The notes under the pieces were generated by a model, which had not been told where the DNA came from, did not search any database, and saw nothing but the letters and a program-made list of their open reading frames with translations. From Streptomyces griseoflavus (GTDB taxonomy: Bacteria; Actinomycetota; Actinomycetes; Streptomycetales; Streptomycetaceae), in NCBI RefSeq assembly GCF_014649995.1, contig NZ_BMUC01000019.1:45775-109774 (forward strand): a stretch of DNA of 64,000 bases. Reading direction: 5' to 3'. Positions 27,981 to 39,417 of this stretch are shown here, piece by piece (the stretch's first letter is position 1; each line of letters starts with the position of its first letter). The position numbers were made by a program, and so were the translations under genes.

Positions 27981-28778
27981 GTGACCACCGCACCCTCCCC
28001 CGGACTCCACCCGGGGGGATCCCCGGCCGACCGGACCACCGCCGTGGCCGCGCGCGCCACGGAGCTGTCGAAGATCTACGGTCAGGGCGAGACCCGGGTG
28101 GTCGCCCTGGACCGCGTCTCCGTCGCCTTCCGGCAGGCCGAGTTCACCGCGATCATGGGCCCCTCCGGCTCCGGCAAGTCCACGCTGATGCACTGCGTGG
28201 CCGGGCTCGACACGTTCTCCTCGGGGTCCGTGCGCATCGGCGAGACCGAGCTGGGCTCGCTGAAGGACAAGCAGCTCACCCGGCTGCGCCGGGACAAGAT
28301 CGGTTTCATCTTCCAGGCGTTCAACCTGCTCCCGACGCTGTCCGCCCTGGAGAACATCACCCTCCCGATGGACATCGCCGGCCGCAGGCCGGACAAGGAG
28401 TGGCTGGACACCGTGATCCGGATGGTCGGACTGGCGGACCGGCTGAGCCACCGCCCCTCGCAGCTCTCCGGCGGTCAGCAGCAGCGGGTCGCCGTGGCGC
28501 GGGCGCTGGCCTCCCGGCCCGAGATCATCTTCGGTGACGAGCCCACCGGCAACCTCGACTCCCGCTCCGGCGCCGAGGTGCTGGGCTTCCTGCGCAACTC
28601 GGTGCGCGAACTGGGGCAGACGGTGGTCATGGTGACCCACGACCCGGTCGCCGCCGCCTACGCGGACCGTGTGGTGTTCCTCGCGGACGGCCGGATCGTG
28701 GACGAGGTGCACGGGCCGACGGCCGACTCGGTGCTCGACCGGATGAAGCGGTTCGACGCCAAGGGCCGCACCAGCTGA
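27981..28778 (+). CDS. ABC transporter ATP-binding protein (LolD/MacB type)
   Basis: 265 residues. Walker A GPSGSGKST at residues 60-68, Q-loop FIFQAFNLLPTL, signature LSGGQQQRVAVARAL, Walker B IIFGDEPTGNLD, H-loop VMVTHDP. The LolD/MacB/FtsE-like subfamily drives mechanotransmission or export of lipids, peptides or lipoproteins with FtsX-type partners. GTG start at 27981. It forms an operon with the permease 96 nt downstream. It is strikingly similar to the ATPase at 59544-60332, sharing long identical runs such as EIIFGDEPTGNLDSR. Confidence 0.93.
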   Translation: MTTAPSPGLHPGGSPADRTTAVAARATELSKIYGQGETRVVALDRVSVAFRQAEFTAIMGPSGSGKSTLMHCVAGLDTFSSGSVRIGETELGSLKDKQLTRLRRDKIGFIFQAFNLLPTLSALENITLPMDIAGRRPDKEWLDTVIRMVGLADRLSHRPSQLSGGQQQRVAVARALASRPEIIFGDEPTGNLDSRSGAEVLGFLRNSVRELGQTVVMVTHDPVAAAYADRVVFLADGRIVDEVHGPTADSVLDRMKRFDAKGRTS

Positions 28779-28874
28779 CCGGCCCGGCGGCTTCGCCGTC
28801 CGCCGGCCCGGCGGCCCGGCCGCCCGCCCGCCCGTCCGCACCTCCCCCGTACGTCTGGACTCGAGAAGACTCCC

Positions 28875-31403
28875 ATGTTCCGTACCGCCCTGCGCAACGT
28901 CTCCGCGCACAAGGCCCGGCTCCTGATGACCGTGCTCGCCGTGATGCTCGGCGTGGCCTTCGTGTCGGGGACCCTGGTCTTCACCAACACCATCTCCGCC
29001 GCCCTGCAGAAGCAGTCCGCCAAGGGCTTCGACCACGTCGACGTCGCCGTCACCCCCGGCTGGAAGGAGGCCGAGGGCGACCGGGTCGGCGAGCCGCGGG
29101 AACTGACCCGCGCCCTGGTCGACGAGAGCGCCCGGGTGCCCGGCGCCGAGCGGGCCATCGGGGTCGTCACCGGCTTCACCGCGATCGCCGGCAAGGACGG
29201 CGAGCTGATCGGCAGCGGCTTCCAGTCGCAGGGCGGCAACCACTGGGGCGACAAGGACCCCCGCTATCCGCTGACCGAGGGCCGCGCGCCCCGGGGCGAG
29301 GGCGAGATCGTCATCGACTCCGAGACGGCGAAGCGCGCCGGGTACGAGGTCGGCGACACCGTGCGGATGTCGGTCGACGGTCCCGTCCTGGAGCCGGTGA
29401 TCACCGGCGTCTTCACCACCGACGACGGCAATGTCGCGGCCGGCGGCAGCCTCACGCTGTTCGACACGGCGACGGCGCAGAAGCTGTTCGGCAAGGAGGG
29501 CGTCTTCGACGAGATCGCCGTCAAGGCGAAGGACGGCGTCAGCGACACCGCGCTGCGGGCCCAGCTGGAGGAGGCGCTGCCCGCCGAGGTCGTGGAGACC
29601 ACGACCGGCACGAAGCTCGCCGACGACCAGGCGGAGGCGATCGCCTCCTCCATGAGCGGCCTGAAGCAGGGGCTGCTGGTGTTCGCCGGCATCGCGCTGT
29701 TCGTCGGCACGTTCATCATCGCGAACACCTTCACCATGCTGGTCGCCCAGCGCACCAGGGAACTGGCGCTGATGCGCGCCGTCGGCGCATCCCGCCGCCA
29801 GGTCACGCGGTCGGTGCTGATCGAGGCGTTCGTGGTGGGCGCGGTCGCCGCGGTGGCGGGGCTGGTCGCCGGTGTCGGCATCGGCATCGGCCTGCGCTCC
29901 CTGATGGGCACCCTGGACGCGCCCATGCCCGACGGGCCGCTGGTGATCAGCGCGGGCACCGTCGTCTCCGCGTTCGTCGTCGGCATCGTGGTCACCATGC
30001 TCGCCGCGTGGCTGCCCGGCCGCCGGGCCGCGAAGATCCCGCCGGTGGCGGCGATGAGCGCCCTGCACGCCCAGGCGACCACCAAGTCGCTGGTGCTGCG
30101 CAACACGCTGGGCGCGCTGTTCTCGGCGGCCGGTGTCGCGGTGGTCCTCGCGGCCACGACGATGAGCGGTTCCGACGGCCAGGCGCCCATGGGCATCGGC
30201 GCGGTCCTGCTGATCATCGGTGTCTTCGTCCTGACCCCGCTGCTGTCCCGTCCGCTGATCGCCGCGGCCGCTCCGGTCCTGCGCGTCTTCGGGGTCTCCG
30301 GCAAGCTGGCCCGGCAGAACTCGGTGCGCAACCCGCGCCGTACCGCGGCCACCGCGTCGGCGCTGATGATCGGGCTCACCCTGATCACCGGTATGACGGT
30401 GGCGGCCGGCAGTCTGCAGAAGTCCATCGACAAGATGGCGGCCGACTCGATCGAGGCGGACTACGTCGTCTCCATGGCCAACGGCAACCCGCTGTCGCCG
30501 GACGTCGCGAGGACGCTGGAGCGGGCCGACGGCGTCACCGCCACCAGCCCGATGCGCAACGCGGTCTCCCGCATCGACGGCGAGACCGAGTACCTGACCG
30601 GTGTCACCGGTTCGACGATCGGCGGGCTGACCGAGTTCGAGATGGAGTCCGGTCGCTTCGAGGTCGGCGGCGCGCGGGTGGTCGTGGACGACGGCACGGC
30701 GAAGACGTACGGCTGGCGGGCGGGGTCGGACTTCACCCTCGCCTACGAGGACGGCGAGAAGCAGCGGCTGACGGTCTCCGGTGTCTACGTGGCCAACGAG
30801 ATGATCAGCGGCATCATGATCGACACCGCGACGCTCGCTCCGCACGAGTCGGAGCCGTCCGACATGGTGGTCATGGTGAAGACCGCCGACGGCGCATCCG
30901 ACGCGGCGAAGGAGTCGCTGGAGAAGGCACTCGGCAGCAACCCGGGCATCAAGGTCCAGGACCGGCAGGACCTCTCGAACGAGATCGCGCAGATGTTCAC
31001 CGTGGTGCTGAACATGGTCTACGGCCTGCTGGCGATGGCGGTGATCGTGGCGGTCATCGGCGTGATCAACACGCTGGCGATGTCGGTGTTCGAGCGCGCC
31101 CAGGAGATCGGCATGCTGCGGGCGATCGGCCTGGACCGCAAGGGCGTCAAGCGGATGGTCCGGCTGGAGTCCCTGGTGATCTCCCTGTTCGGCGGGGTGC
31201 TCGGCATCGGGCTCGGGGTGTTCTTCGGCTGGGCGGTCGGTGAGCTGATGGGGACCACCATGTCGACGTACGAACTGGTCCTGCCCTGGGGCCGGATGGG
31301 TGTGTTCCTGCTGCTGGCCGCGGTGGTCGGGGTGCTGGCGGCGCTGTGGCCGGCGCGGCGGGCGGCGCGGCTGAACATGCTCCAGGCGATCAAGGCCGAG
31401 TAG
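28875..31403 (+). CDS. FtsX/MacB-like ABC transporter permease
   Basis: 842 residues. An N-terminal transmembrane helix (about 16-38) precedes a large extracytoplasmic MacB_PCD-like domain; a first FtsX block of three helices (about 265-400, with LVAQRTRELALMRAVGASRRQV), two further helices, a second periplasm-facing domain, and a second FtsX block (about 715-842, FERAQEIGMLRAIGLDRKGVKRM) follow. This duplicated-FtsX layout is typical of Gram-positive export permeases. Cargo unknown. ATG 28875 follows GAGAAG. It ends at a strong convergent terminator. Confidence 0.9.
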   Translation: MFRTALRNVSAHKARLLMTVLAVMLGVAFVSGTLVFTNTISAALQKQSAKGFDHVDVAVTPGWKEAEGDRVGEPRELTRALVDESARVPGAERAIGVVTGFTAIAGKDGELIGSGFQSQGGNHWGDKDPRYPLTEGRAPRGEGEIVIDSETAKRAGYEVGDTVRMSVDGPVLEPVITGVFTTDDGNVAAGGSLTLFDTATAQKLFGKEGVFDEIAVKAKDGVSDTALRAQLEEALPAEVVETTTGTKLADDQAEAIASSMSGLKQGLLVFAGIALFVGTFIIANTFTMLVAQRTRELALMRAVGASRRQVTRSVLIEAFVVGAVAAVAGLVAGVGIGIGLRSLMGTLDAPMPDGPLVISAGTVVSAFVVGIVVTMLAAWLPGRRAAKIPPVAAMSALHAQATTKSLVLRNTLGALFSAAGVAVVLAATTMSGSDGQAPMGIGAVLLIIGVFVLTPLLSRPLIAAAAPVLRVFGVSGKLARQNSVRNPRRTAATASALMIGLTLITGMTVAAGSLQKSIDKMAADSIEADYVVSMANGNPLSPDVARTLERADGVTATSPMRNAVSRIDGETEYLTGVTGSTIGGLTEFEMESGRFEVGGARVVVDDGTAKTYGWRAGSDFTLAYEDGEKQRLTVSGVYVANEMISGIMIDTATLAPHESEPSDMVVMVKTADGASDAAKESLEKALGSNPGIKVQDRQDLSNEIAQMFTVVLNMVYGLLAMAVIVAVIGVINTLAMSVFERAQEIGMLRAIGLDRKGVKRMVRLESLVISLFGGVLGIGLGVFFGWAVGELMGTTMSTYELVLPWGRMGVFLLLAAVVGVLAALWPARRAARLNMLQAIKAE

Positions 31404-31431
31404 CGGGGCGGCAGGCGGTACGGCCGTGACG

Positions 31432-31461
31432 CGGGCCCCGTTCCGGGTGGAACGGGGCCCG
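31432..31461. terminator. 13-bp stem terminator between convergent genes
   Basis: CGGGCCCCGTTCC (31432-31444), loop GGGT, GGAACGGGGCCCG (31449-31461), a perfect stem between the permease and cyclopropane-synthase genes. Confidence 0.85.
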
Positions 31462-31469
31462 TCGCCGTG

Positions 31470-32768
31470 TCAGTTCCAGGTGCGGGTGCGCAGGGGGAGG
31501 GCGGAGGCGCCGGACTCGGGGGTCCGCACGGCGAGGACCTGGTTGACGCCGATGCGGTTGCGTTCGAAGGCGAGGGCGGAGGCGGCCATGTACAGCTCCC
31601 AGACGCGGACCCGTCCCGGGCCGGCGAGGGCCTCCGCGCGGGCCCGGCCGGCCTCCAGGTTCGCCACCCAGCGGCGCAGGGTGAGGGCGTAGTGCTCGCG
31701 GATCGACTCCACGTCGCGCACCTCGAAGCCGGCGCGCTCCAGCAGGGACACCGTGGTGCCCAGCGGGGCGAGTTCGCCGTCGGGGAAGACGTAGGCGTCG
31801 ATGAAGTCGTCGACCCGGTACGACGTCTCGTCGCGATGCGGGCGGCGGGCGATCTGGTGGTTGAGCAGCCGTCCGCCCGGCCTGAGCAGGCGGTGCAGGG
31901 CGGTGGCGTACTCCAGGTAGCGCTCCGACCCGACGTGCTCCGCCATGCCGATGGAGGAGACGGCGTCGTACGGGCCGTCGGCGACGTCACGGTAGTCCTG
32001 TACGCGGATCTCGACCCGGTCGGTCAGGCCCTCGTCGGCGACGCGCTTGCGGGCGTAGGCGGCCTGTTCCCGGGAGAGGGTGATGCCGACGACGTCCACG
32101 CCGTGGTCGCGGGCGGCGTGGACGGCCATGGAGCCCCAGCCGCAGCCGACGTCCAGCAGCCGCTGACCGGGCTTCAGGGCGAGCTTGCGGGAGACGAGTT
32201 CGAGCTTGTCGTGCTGGGCCTGTTCGAGGGTGCCGCGCGGGGGCGGGGCGGGCCAGTAGGCGCAGGAGTACACCATCGACGGGCCGAGGACGATCTCGTA
32301 GAAGTCGTTGCCGACGTCGTAGTGGTGGCTGATGGCGCGTCTGTCGCTGTGCCGGGTGTGCAGGCCGCGGCGGGGGCGGCGGACCTCCTCCGGGGGCGGG
32401 GCGGGCGGCAGCGGGGGGCCGGCGAGGGCGAGGAGGCCGCGCACCGCGGAGCGGAAGGCGGGGTCGCGCAGGCGGGCGAGGGTGCGGGTGTCGCTCTCGC
32501 CGCGCTCCCAGACGTGGCCGGCGATCCGGTCCAGGACGGTGTAGAGGTCGCCCTCGACGGTGACGTCGCCGGCCACCCAGGCGCGGGCCAGGCCCAGCTC
32601 ACCCGGCTTGCGGAGGAGGTGGCGCACGGCGCAGCGGTTGCGTACGACCAGGGTGGGGGCGTCCGGGGGGCCGGCCTGGGAGCCGTCCCAGGCCCGGATG
32701 CGGACGGGGAGGGGGGTGCCGGTCAGCTGCTCGAGGTTGCCCTTCAGCCGCGGCGCGGCGTCTGCCAT
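31470..32768 (-). CDS. Cyclopropane-fatty-acyl-phospholipid synthase family methyltransferase
   Basis: 432 residues. An N-terminal lipid-facing domain (about 1-130) precedes the CMAS SAM-dependent methyltransferase fold: ISHHYDVGNDFYEIVLGPSMVYSCAYW, the SAM loop LLDVGCGWGSMAVHAA and GMAEHVGSERY. The family methylenates unsaturated acyl chains of membrane phospholipids. ATG 32766-32768 with GGAGGTGT upstream fixes the start. A long Pro/Arg-rich insertion (about 130-160) follows the N-domain. Some relatives perform C-methylation without ring closure, so the exact product is open. Confidence 0.88.
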   Translation of the reverse strand: MADAAPRLKGNLEQLTGTPLPVRIRAWDGSQAGPPDAPTLVVRNRCAVRHLLRKPGELGLARAWVAGDVTVEGDLYTVLDRIAGHVWERGESDTRTLARLRDPAFRSAVRGLLALAGPPLPPAPPPEEVRRPRRGLHTRHSDRRAISHHYDVGNDFYEIVLGPSMVYSCAYWPAPPPRGTLEQAQHDKLELVSRKLALKPGQRLLDVGCGWGSMAVHAARDHGVDVVGITLSREQAAYARKRVADEGLTDRVEIRVQDYRDVADGPYDAVSSIGMAEHVGSERYLEYATALHRLLRPGGRLLNHQIARRPHRDETSYRVDDFIDAYVFPDGELAPLGTTVSLLERAGFEVRDVESIREHYALTLRRWVANLEAGRARAEALAGPGRVRVWELYMAASALAFERNRIGVNQVLAVRTPESGASALPLRTRTWN

Positions 32769-32952
32769 GGTGTACACCTCCGTGACGGGGAATCCCGGAA
32801 TGTCCTCACCACGTAAACACCTGGGGGGTGGGTTGGCAGTCCCGGCGCGCGTCATCTCCGGGCAAAGGACGGAAACGCACCCGCTGGGACGCACGGAGCC
32901 GAGGGGCGCCCCCTCCCCGCCCCGGAGTCCCGGGGCCCCGCCCGCGCACGGC

Positions 32953-32992
32953 GAAGGGGCCGCCCGCACCACGGATGGCGGGCGGCCCCTTC
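32953..32992. terminator. 15-bp stem terminator downstream of ndh
   Basis: GAAGGGGCCGCCCGC (32953-32967) and GCGGGCGGCCCCTTC (32978-32992) are exact complements around a 10-nt loop, 17 nt after the ndh stop. Confidence 0.85.
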
Positions 32993-33009
32993 GACGGGGT
33001 GACCTGGGG

Positions 33010-34395
33010 TCAGGAGGCCTTGGCCTCGGTCTTCTTCGGCTCCTGCTGGGCCGCCGCGGGCGCCGGCTTGGCCGCCTCGTAGAACTCCTCGCGCGGCGAC
33101 TCGATCGCGCCCAGGGACACGACCTCGCGCTTGAGGAACATGCCGAGGGTCCAGTCGGCGAAGACGCGGATCTTGCGGTTGAAGGTCGGCATCGCCATGC
33201 CGTGGTACGCGCGGTGCATGTACCAGGCGAGACGGCCCTTCAGCTTGATCTTCATCTTGCCGACGACGATCATCGCGACGCCCTTGTGCAGGCCGAGGCC
33301 CGCCACCGCGCCCTTGTTGGCGTGGCTGTACTCCTTCTGCGGGAAGCCCCGCATGCCGGAGACCACGTTGTCGCCGAGGACCTTGGCCTGGCGCAGCGCG
33401 TGCTGGGCGTTCGGCGGGCACCAGGCGTTCTCGTTGCCGGCCTTGCGGCCCACGAGGTCCGGGACCTGGGCGTTGTCGCCCGCGGCCCAGATGTAGTCGG
33501 TGCCCGTGACCTGGAGGGTCGGCTGGGTGTCGACGTGGCCGCGCGGGCCCAGGGGGAGGCCGAAGCGGGACAGCGCCGGGTTCGGCTTGACGCCCGCGGT
33601 CCACACGATGGTGTTGGAGTCGACCTCGAGGCCGTTCTTCAGCACCACGTGGCCGTCGACGCAGGAGTCCATCGACGTGGACAGGTAGACCTCGACGCCG
33701 CGGCTCTCCAGGTGCTCCTTGCCGTACGCGCCGAGCTTGGGACCCACCTCGGGGAGGATCTTGTCGGCGGCGTCGACCAGGATGAAGCGCATGTCCTCGC
33801 GGGACACCGTCTTGTAGTACTTGGCCGCGTCCCGGGCCATGTCCTCGACCTCACCGATGGTCTCCGCGCCGGCGAAGCCGCCGCCGATGAAGACGAAGGT
33901 GAGTGCCTTGCGCCGGATCTCCTCGTCCGTGGTGGAGTCGGCCTTGTCGAGCTGCTCGAGGACGTGGTTGCGCAGGCCGATGGCCTCCTCGACGCCCTTC
34001 ATGCCGATGCCCTGTTCGGCGAGGCCGGGGATCGGGAAGGTGCGGGAGACCGCGCCGAGCGCGATCACCAGGTAGTCGAAGGGCAGCTCGTACGCCTCGC
34101 CGACCAGCGGCGCGATCGTGGCGACCTTGCGGTCCTGGTCGATGGTGGTGACCCGGCCGGTGAGGACCTCCGCCTTGGGCAGCACGCGTCGCAGCGGGAC
34201 GACGACGTGTCGCGGGGAGATGTTGCCGGCGGCGGTTTCGGGGAGGAAGGGCTGGTAGGTCATGTACGACCGCGGGTCGACGACGGTGACGGTCGCCTCG
34301 CCGTAACGCATCTTCTTCTGGATGCGCCGAGCTGCGTACAGGCCTACGTACCCACCGCCTACTACGAGGATCCTGGGACGCTCCGTGGTGCTCAT
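33010..34395 (-). CDS. ndh: Type II NADH dehydrogenase (NDH-2)
   Basis: 461 residues. A two-dinucleotide-binding flavoprotein: FAD-binding RILVVGGGYVGLYAARRI at the N-terminus, NADH-binding FVFIGGGFAGAETIGE in the middle, and the FAD-contact TDYIWAAGDNAQVPD; a C-terminal membrane-association region (about 370-430) and an Ala/Glu/Lys-rich tail follow. It passes electrons from NADH to menaquinone without pumping protons. ATG 34393-34395 is chosen by homology; the ribosome-binding site is weak. Rex-like operators lie upstream, which suits redox control by NADH/NAD ratio. Confidence 0.93.
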   Translation of the reverse strand: MSTTERPRILVVGGGYVGLYAARRIQKKMRYGEATVTVVDPRSYMTYQPFLPETAAGNISPRHVVVPLRRVLPKAEVLTGRVTTIDQDRKVATIAPLVGEAYELPFDYLVIALGAVSRTFPIPGLAEQGIGMKGVEEAIGLRNHVLEQLDKADSTTDEEIRRKALTFVFIGGGFAGAETIGEVEDMARDAAKYYKTVSREDMRFILVDAADKILPEVGPKLGAYGKEHLESRGVEVYLSTSMDSCVDGHVVLKNGLEVDSNTIVWTAGVKPNPALSRFGLPLGPRGHVDTQPTLQVTGTDYIWAAGDNAQVPDLVGRKAGNENAWCPPNAQHALRQAKVLGDNVVSGMRGFPQKEYSHANKGAVAGLGLHKGVAMIVVGKMKIKLKGRLAWYMHRAYHGMAMPTFNRKIRVFADWTLGMFLKREVVSLGAIESPREEFYEAAKPAPAAAQQEPKKTEAKAS

Positions 34396-34632
34396 GCCAT
34401 CGAGTATCCACCTGTCCCGAGGGGGTACCTCGTGCGCCCCTTCACAAGCTTCGACAGGCCCTGTGTTACCATCCCGCACTTCTTGATCCACATCACAGTG
34501 CGGAACGGGAACCGGAGCGCCTGGCGGCGCGTTGTCAATGCCGCGTGAGCTGCCTCTCTGTCACTTCGGGGCCGGCGTGAGGCCGATCCGCCGCCTCATA
34601 CGGCGAACGTCACCGAGGTGCCCCGCGCCACC

Positions 34633-34650
34633 TTCTGAACGTGTTCAAAG
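34633..34650. promoter_or_regulatory. Candidate Rex operator, site 1
   Basis: TTCTGAACGTGTTCAAAG matches the Rex consensus TTGTGAA-N4-TTCACAA at 11 of 14 defined positions. It lies about 240 nt upstream of the ndh start codon. Confidence 0.45.
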
Positions 34651-34712
34651 GGGTGTTGAGGCCTCGAATGGGTCAACACGACCCCCTTCTTCGTCCTCCC
34701 GGGGCGATTTCC

Positions 34713-34730
34713 TTGTGAAGAACTTCACGA
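34713..34730. promoter_or_regulatory. Candidate Rex operator, site 2
   Basis: TTGTGAAGAACTTCACGA matches TTGTGAA-N4-TTCACAA at 13 of 14 defined positions. It is the better of the two sites, about 320 nt upstream of ndh and 120 nt past the ppx stop. Confidence 0.6.
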
Positions 34731-34850
34731 ACTTTCCCGCCGACCCCTCCCGGAAGGGCGCCCGAGGCCCCCGGAAAGGCCCCCTCGGACCCCGCTCAAA
34801 CGCTATCCCGACTGCTCAGCGGAGGGCTACTCATCAGTAGCAAAGGAGAG

Positions 34851-35792
34851 CTACGCCACGGACCACGCGATGCCGTCGAGGATGTCGTGCTCCGACACCA
34901 CGACCTCCTCCGCACCGGTCCGTTCCATGACGGTCAGGAGGACCAGGGCGCCGGCGCCGATCACGTCGACCCTGCCGGGGTGCATCGAGGGCACCTTCGC
35001 GCGTTCGGCGTGGGTGGAGCGCAGCAGCCACTCGGTGATCTCGCGGACCCGGGCGCGGGAGACACGTGAGTGGTGGATGGCCCCGGAGTCGTACTCGGGG
35101 AGGTCCTGGGCGATCGCCGAGACCGTGGTGACCGAGCCCGCCAGGCCGACAAGGGTGCGCGCCTCGCGCAGCGGGACCGTCTCCTCGGCCCGGTCGAGGG
35201 CGGCCTCGATGTCGGCGCGCATCGCCGCGATCTGCTCCTCGGTGGGCGGATCGGTGACGGCCCCGTCCCGCACCAGGTGCCGCTCGGTCATCCGCACGCA
35301 GCCCACGTCCACGGACCGGGCGGCGCGCACGTGGTCGTCGCCGACGACGAACTCGGTCGAGCCGCCGCCGATGTCCACGACCAGGAACGGCCGGTGCAGA
35401 TCGCTCCGCCCCGACAGTTCCCGGGTGGCGCCGGTGAAGGAGAACTCGGCCTCCTGGTCGCCGGTGATCACCTCCGGCTCCACGCCCAGGATGTCCAGCA
35501 CCCCGCGCACGAACGCGTCGCGGTTCTCGGCGTCCCGGGAGGCGGACGTCGCCACGAAGCGCGGGCGCTCCGCCCCGTGCTCCTTGATGATCTCCGCGTA
35601 CTCGCGGCACGCGGCGAACGTCCGCTCCAGCGCCTCGGGCGCGAGGCGCCCCGTGCGGTCGACGCCCTGGCCGAGCCGCACGATCGTCATCCGCCGGTCC
35701 AGGTCGGTGAGTTCACCCGTGACGGGGTCGGCGTCGGCCACCAGCAGCCGGATGGAGTTCGTCCCGCAGTCGATGGCGGCGACCCGGGTCAC
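34851..35792 (-). CDS. ppx: Ppx/GppA-family exopolyphosphatase
   Basis: 313 residues of the ASKHA phosphotransferase fold: N-terminal VAAIDCGTNSIRLLVAD (phosphate 1 loop), FVATSASRDAENR, and VVDIGGGSTEFV (phosphate 2 loop). The short form, without the C-terminal HD domain, is typical of actinobacterial Ppx1. It releases phosphate from polyphosphate or hydrolyses pppGpp-type substrates. The GTG start 35790-35792 overlaps the DUF501 stop as GTGA. Which substrate it prefers cannot be told from sequence. Confidence 0.88.
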   Translation of the reverse strand: MTRVAAIDCGTNSIRLLVADADPVTGELTDLDRRMTIVRLGQGVDRTGRLAPEALERTFAACREYAEIIKEHGAERPRFVATSASRDAENRDAFVRGVLDILGVEPEVITGDQEAEFSFTGATRELSGRSDLHRPFLVVDIGGGSTEFVVGDDHVRAARSVDVGCVRMTERHLVRDGAVTDPPTEEQIAAMRADIEAALDRAEETVPLREARTLVGLAGSVTTVSAIAQDLPEYDSGAIHHSRVSRARVREITEWLLRSTHAERAKVPSMHPGRVDVIGAGALVLLTVMERTGAEEVVVSEHDILDGIAWSVA

Positions 35793-36322
35793 CGGTCCTC
35801 CTCCTTCCCGGGGAGCGTCACGCAGGCGCCCTTGCTCCACCACTCGGGCAGCATCGCCAGCGCCTCGTCGCCCAGCGGGTTCACCCCGGGGCCCGCGGCG
35901 AGCGAGTGGGCGACCAGGACGTGCAGGCACTTCACCCGGTCCGGCATGCCGCCGGCGCTGGGGAAGTTCCTCAGTTCCTCGATCTCGTCGCGGCGCCGGA
36001 CGTAGTCCTCGTGCGCCGCGCGGTACGCGGCCGCCAGCCCGGGGTCGGTGGCCAGCCGCTCCGTCATCTCCTTCATCACGCCGTTCGCCTCCAGCGTGCC
36101 GATCGCGGAGTTCGCCCTCGGGCACGTCAGGTAGTACAGCGTCGGGAAGGGGGTGCCGTCGGGCAGCCTCGGCGCGGTCTCCACGACGTCCGGCTGCCCG
36201 CAGGGGCAGCGGTGGGCGATGGCGCGCAGGCCGCGCGGGGGCCGCCCGAGCTGCTGCTTGAAGGCCTCGACGTCCGCGTCGGTGGGCTCGGTGCGGGGGG
36301 TCGTGGGCGGAGAGGATTCCAT
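35789..36322 (-). CDS. DUF501 domain protein
   Basis: 177 residues. DUF501 proteins of actinobacteria regularly sit between divIC and ppx, as here. Conserved features seen: QLGRPPRGLRAIAHRCPCGQP, FPTLYYLTCPRANSAIGTLEANG and CLHVLVAHSLAAGPGVNP. Clustered cysteines (HRCPCG, TCP) could bind metal, which is speculation. Function unknown. The gene is in the eno-divIC-DUF501-ppx block, 31 nt after divIC and overlapping ppx. Confidence 0.88.
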   Translation of the reverse strand: MESSPPTTPRTEPTDADVEAFKQQLGRPPRGLRAIAHRCPCGQPDVVETAPRLPDGTPFPTLYYLTCPRANSAIGTLEANGVMKEMTERLATDPGLAAAYRAAHEDYVRRRDEIEELRNFPSAGGMPDRVKCLHVLVAHSLAAGPGVNPLGDEALAMLPEWWSKGACVTLPGKEEDR

Positions 36323-36353
36323 ACCTGTCTTTTCTGCGGCTTTCGTTCGTGGG

Positions 36354-36830
36354 TCAGCGGCCGGCGGCGTCGGCCTTGTCGACGCCGTCCCAGACGTTCG
36401 CGTACCAGGGGCGGTCGGCGGCTTCGAGGTCGGTGCGGGACTTCCGGGCCGCGCCCGGGTCGATGACGACGTAGCCGGTCTCGCCGGGCATGACGTAGTG
36501 CAGCCGCCGGCGGATCTCCTGCTCGGCGTACGCGTCGTCCTGCCAGCGCGCCTTCATGTCGCGCAGGCGTTCGACCCGTTGGCGGGCCTCGTCCTGCTCC
36601 TGCCGGAGGTCGGCGATCTCCGCCCGCTGGGAGACGTACTGACGCATGGGATAGGCGAGCGCCACGACCAGCGAGCAGACCACCAGCGCCAGCAGCGCCG
36701 CCCGGCCGGTCAGCCGGGAGCGGCGGGCCTGGCGCTTGGTCTGCGAGCGGTAGACCCGCGCCGCGGTCTGCTCACCGATCAGCCGGATCCTGGTCGCGGT
36801 GGAGAAACGGTCCCGGTCCTTCACCGCCAT
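36354..36830 (-). CDS. divIC: FtsB/DivIC-family septum formation protein
   Basis: 158 residues: a basic cytoplasmic N-terminus, a single transmembrane helix (about 43-61, AALLALVVCSLVVALAY), then an extracytoplasmic coiled coil (about 66-100, AEIADLRQEQDEARQRVERL) and a conserved IRRRLHYVMPGETGYVVID. It joins FtsL/FtsQ in the sporulation and vegetative divisome. ATG start 36828-36830. It lies between eno and DUF501, the usual actinobacterial order. Confidence 0.92.
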   Translation of the reverse strand: MAVKDRDRFSTATRIRLIGEQTAARVYRSQTKRQARRSRLTGRAALLALVVCSLVVALAYPMRQYVSQRAEIADLRQEQDEARQRVERLRDMKARWQDDAYAEQEIRRRLHYVMPGETGYVVIDPGAARKSRTDLEAADRPWYANVWDGVDKADAAGR

Positions 36831-36862
36831 GGTTCCCGCCTCCGGTTCGCCTTCGTCACGCG

Positions 36863-36907
36863 CGTACGTCCCCGCACACGGTACGGGACCGGGTGCGGGG
36901 ACGTACG
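36863..36907. terminator. 15-bp stem terminator between eno and divIC
   Basis: CGTACGTCCCCGCAC (36863-36877) and GTGCGGGGACGTACG (36893-36907) are exact complements with a 15-nt loop, 65 nt past the eno stop. divIC therefore probably has its own promoter within or near this gap. Confidence 0.8.
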
Positions 36908-36972
36908 TACGACGCCGCCCACCGGAGCGGTGCCCGGCTGTCGCCGGTCACCGGCGGGCGGGGCGCTCCTGC

Positions 36973-39417
<2,445 letters not shown>

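Larger units (their letters stand above)
34396..34850. other. Long regulatory intergenic region upstream of ndh
   Basis: 455 nt without a gene, between the ppx stop and the ndh start, both read leftward. It holds two Rex-like sites (34633-34650, 34713-34730), a weaker half-match on the minus strand near 34430-34447, an inverted repeat GTGTTGA/TCAACAC (34653-34659 and 34673-34679), a CRP/FNR-like minus-strand TGTGATGTGGATCAAG (34482-34497), a minus-strand TTGACA at about 34531, and a small hairpin GCTACT/AGTAGC (34826-34841). Confidence 0.6.

Noticed and set aside
27906-30845. A 979-codon open frame on the minus strand opposite the first ABC operon
   Set aside because: Low-complexity Asp/Arg/Gln/His-rich translation with no domain; the plus strand encodes an ABC ATPase and an FtsX permease.
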